DNA of 33,971 nt from Bacillota bacterium (GTDB taxonomy: Bacteria > Bacillota > Clostridia > Lachnospirales > Lachnospiraceae): contig JAEYRK010000109.1 of NCBI GenBank assembly GCA_023435645.1, forward strand, positions 1 to 33,971, given 5' to 3'. A program made the position numbers and the translations under genes. The notes beneath the pieces were generated by a model. The model was not told where the DNA came from and searched no databases. It saw nothing but the letters and a program-made list of their open reading frames with translations. Shown here piece by piece: positions 33,645 to 33,971 of the stretch. Position 1 is the first letter of the stretch. Each line of letters starts with the position of its first letter.

Positions 33645-33971
33645 TTAGGTTTCCAGCTGGAAGGATAACAGGCTTGCATTTCCTCCACCGGTATAAGTTA
33701 GATAAATGGCATGAACTCCATTCTCTATCTCGATATCGGAGGAATATTCCTCCCATACATTGGTATAGTTCACCGGGATTTGAGCCAATACCGGTCCATC
33801 CCAGGTGGTTTTTACCTGAAAGGCTCCGTTGGCATAGCCCCGTACCTTGATTGTAATTCTTTTCACACCCTGACAGTCAAAATACTTAAAACCGGCTGTA
33901 GCCGAATCGGTGATATTTGCAATATACCCCGGCTCCTCATCCCCATCCCTGCCGTCCTGCATGATTTTAGG
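33645..33971 (-). CDS. C-terminal fragment of a probable glycoside hydrolase with carbohydrate-binding-like module (N-terminus beyond window)
   Basis: The frame is open through the right edge (the last codons before the internal Met read Pro-Lys-Ile). Only the last 108 residues of the protein are therefore visible. They include EPGYIANITDSATAGFKYFDC, RITIKVRGYANGAFQVKT and a jelly-roll-like run ending GVHAIYLTYTGGGNASLLSFQLET. This resembles the beta-sandwich (CBM6-like) C-terminus found after GH43 domains in Clostridia. The internal Met at 33962 should not be taken as a start. The catalytic domain, and so the activity, is outside the window. This is a moderate-confidence domain call from pattern only. 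Confidence 0.65.
   Translation of the reverse strand, partial: PKIMQDGRDGDEEPGYIANITDSATAGFKYFDCQGVKRITIKVRGYANGAFQVKTTWDGPVLAQIPVNYTNVWEEYSSDIEIENGVHAIYLTYTGGGNASLLSFQLET

Noticed and set aside
33645..33962. Complete 105-residue protein starting at an internal Met
   Set aside because: The frame continues open to the window edge and the sequence begins inside a folded module, so it is the end of a longer gene.
1..33971. tRNA, rRNA, CRISPR arrays, insertion sequences and prophage genes
   Set aside because: No cloverleaf, rRNA-like stretch, regularly spaced repeats, transposase or integrase motifs were found on either strand.

Overview
The window looks like a chromosomal segment of a plant-polysaccharide-degrading, low-to-mid GC Gram-positive anaerobe, most likely a Lachnospiraceae-type Clostridia. 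This is inferred from strong GGAGG ribosome binding sites, lipoprotein signal peptides with LAAC/TAC/LCGC lipoboxes, an LplABC-type sugar importer without its own ATPase, GH43 arabinofuranosidase/xylosidase genes, a GntR-LacI type AraR, and TrkA/TrkH. No rRNA, tRNA, CRISPR array, insertion sequence or prophage gene was seen. Both ends cut genes.

Layout. 1-2229 (-): two Gfo/Idh/MocA oxidoreductases, the first running off the left edge. 2489-3382 (-): lipid/diacylglycerol kinase with its own promoter and terminator. 3700-4902 (+): MFS transporter. 4955-7078 (-): a membrane-anchored zinc-ribbon protein with a large extracytoplasmic domain of unknown role. 7327-8922 (-): release factor 3 (prfC), monocistronic, TTG start. 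9106-14727 (-): an arabinose/arabinoxylan operon transcribed araA - araD - secreted GH43-CBM6 lipoprotein - cytoplasmic GH43. It is divergent from araR (14918-16003, +), with an AraR-like operator between them. 16011-18683 (-): a lipoprotein - response regulator - histidine kinase operon. 18940-22536 (-): a three-gene ABC sugar importer (two permeases and a lipoprotein binding protein), divergent from an AraC-type regulator (22925-23737, +). 23850-28632 (-): a tightly packed operon of an ICMT-like membrane methyltransferase, a GH3-family (auxin-conjugase-like) adenylating enzyme, and a 7TM-GAF-GGDEF-HD-GYP signalling protein. 28633-29275: a gene-poor gap with one possible small ORF. 29276-30517 (-): galactokinase, divergent from trkA-trkH (30735-33536, +). 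33645-33971 (-): the carbohydrate-binding-like C-terminus of a protein continuing past the right edge.

How the genes fit together. The arabinose block forms a logical pathway. A surface GH43-CBM6 enzyme trims arabinosyl side chains or arabinan, a cytoplasmic GH43 finishes imported oligosaccharides, and AraA and AraD convert L-arabinose toward xylulose-5-phosphate. The ribulokinase AraB is absent from the window. The LplABC-type importer with its AraC neighbour, galactokinase, the two Gfo/Idh/MocA enzymes and the right-edge CBM-like fragment extend the carbohydrate theme.

The most unusual content is the ICMT-GH3-HD-GYP operon. It pairs enzymes that could make and modify a small acyl (perhaps acyl-amino-acid) molecule with a membrane receptor whose output is probably c-di-GMP breakdown. 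Its function is unknown, and the signalling interpretation is a hypothesis.
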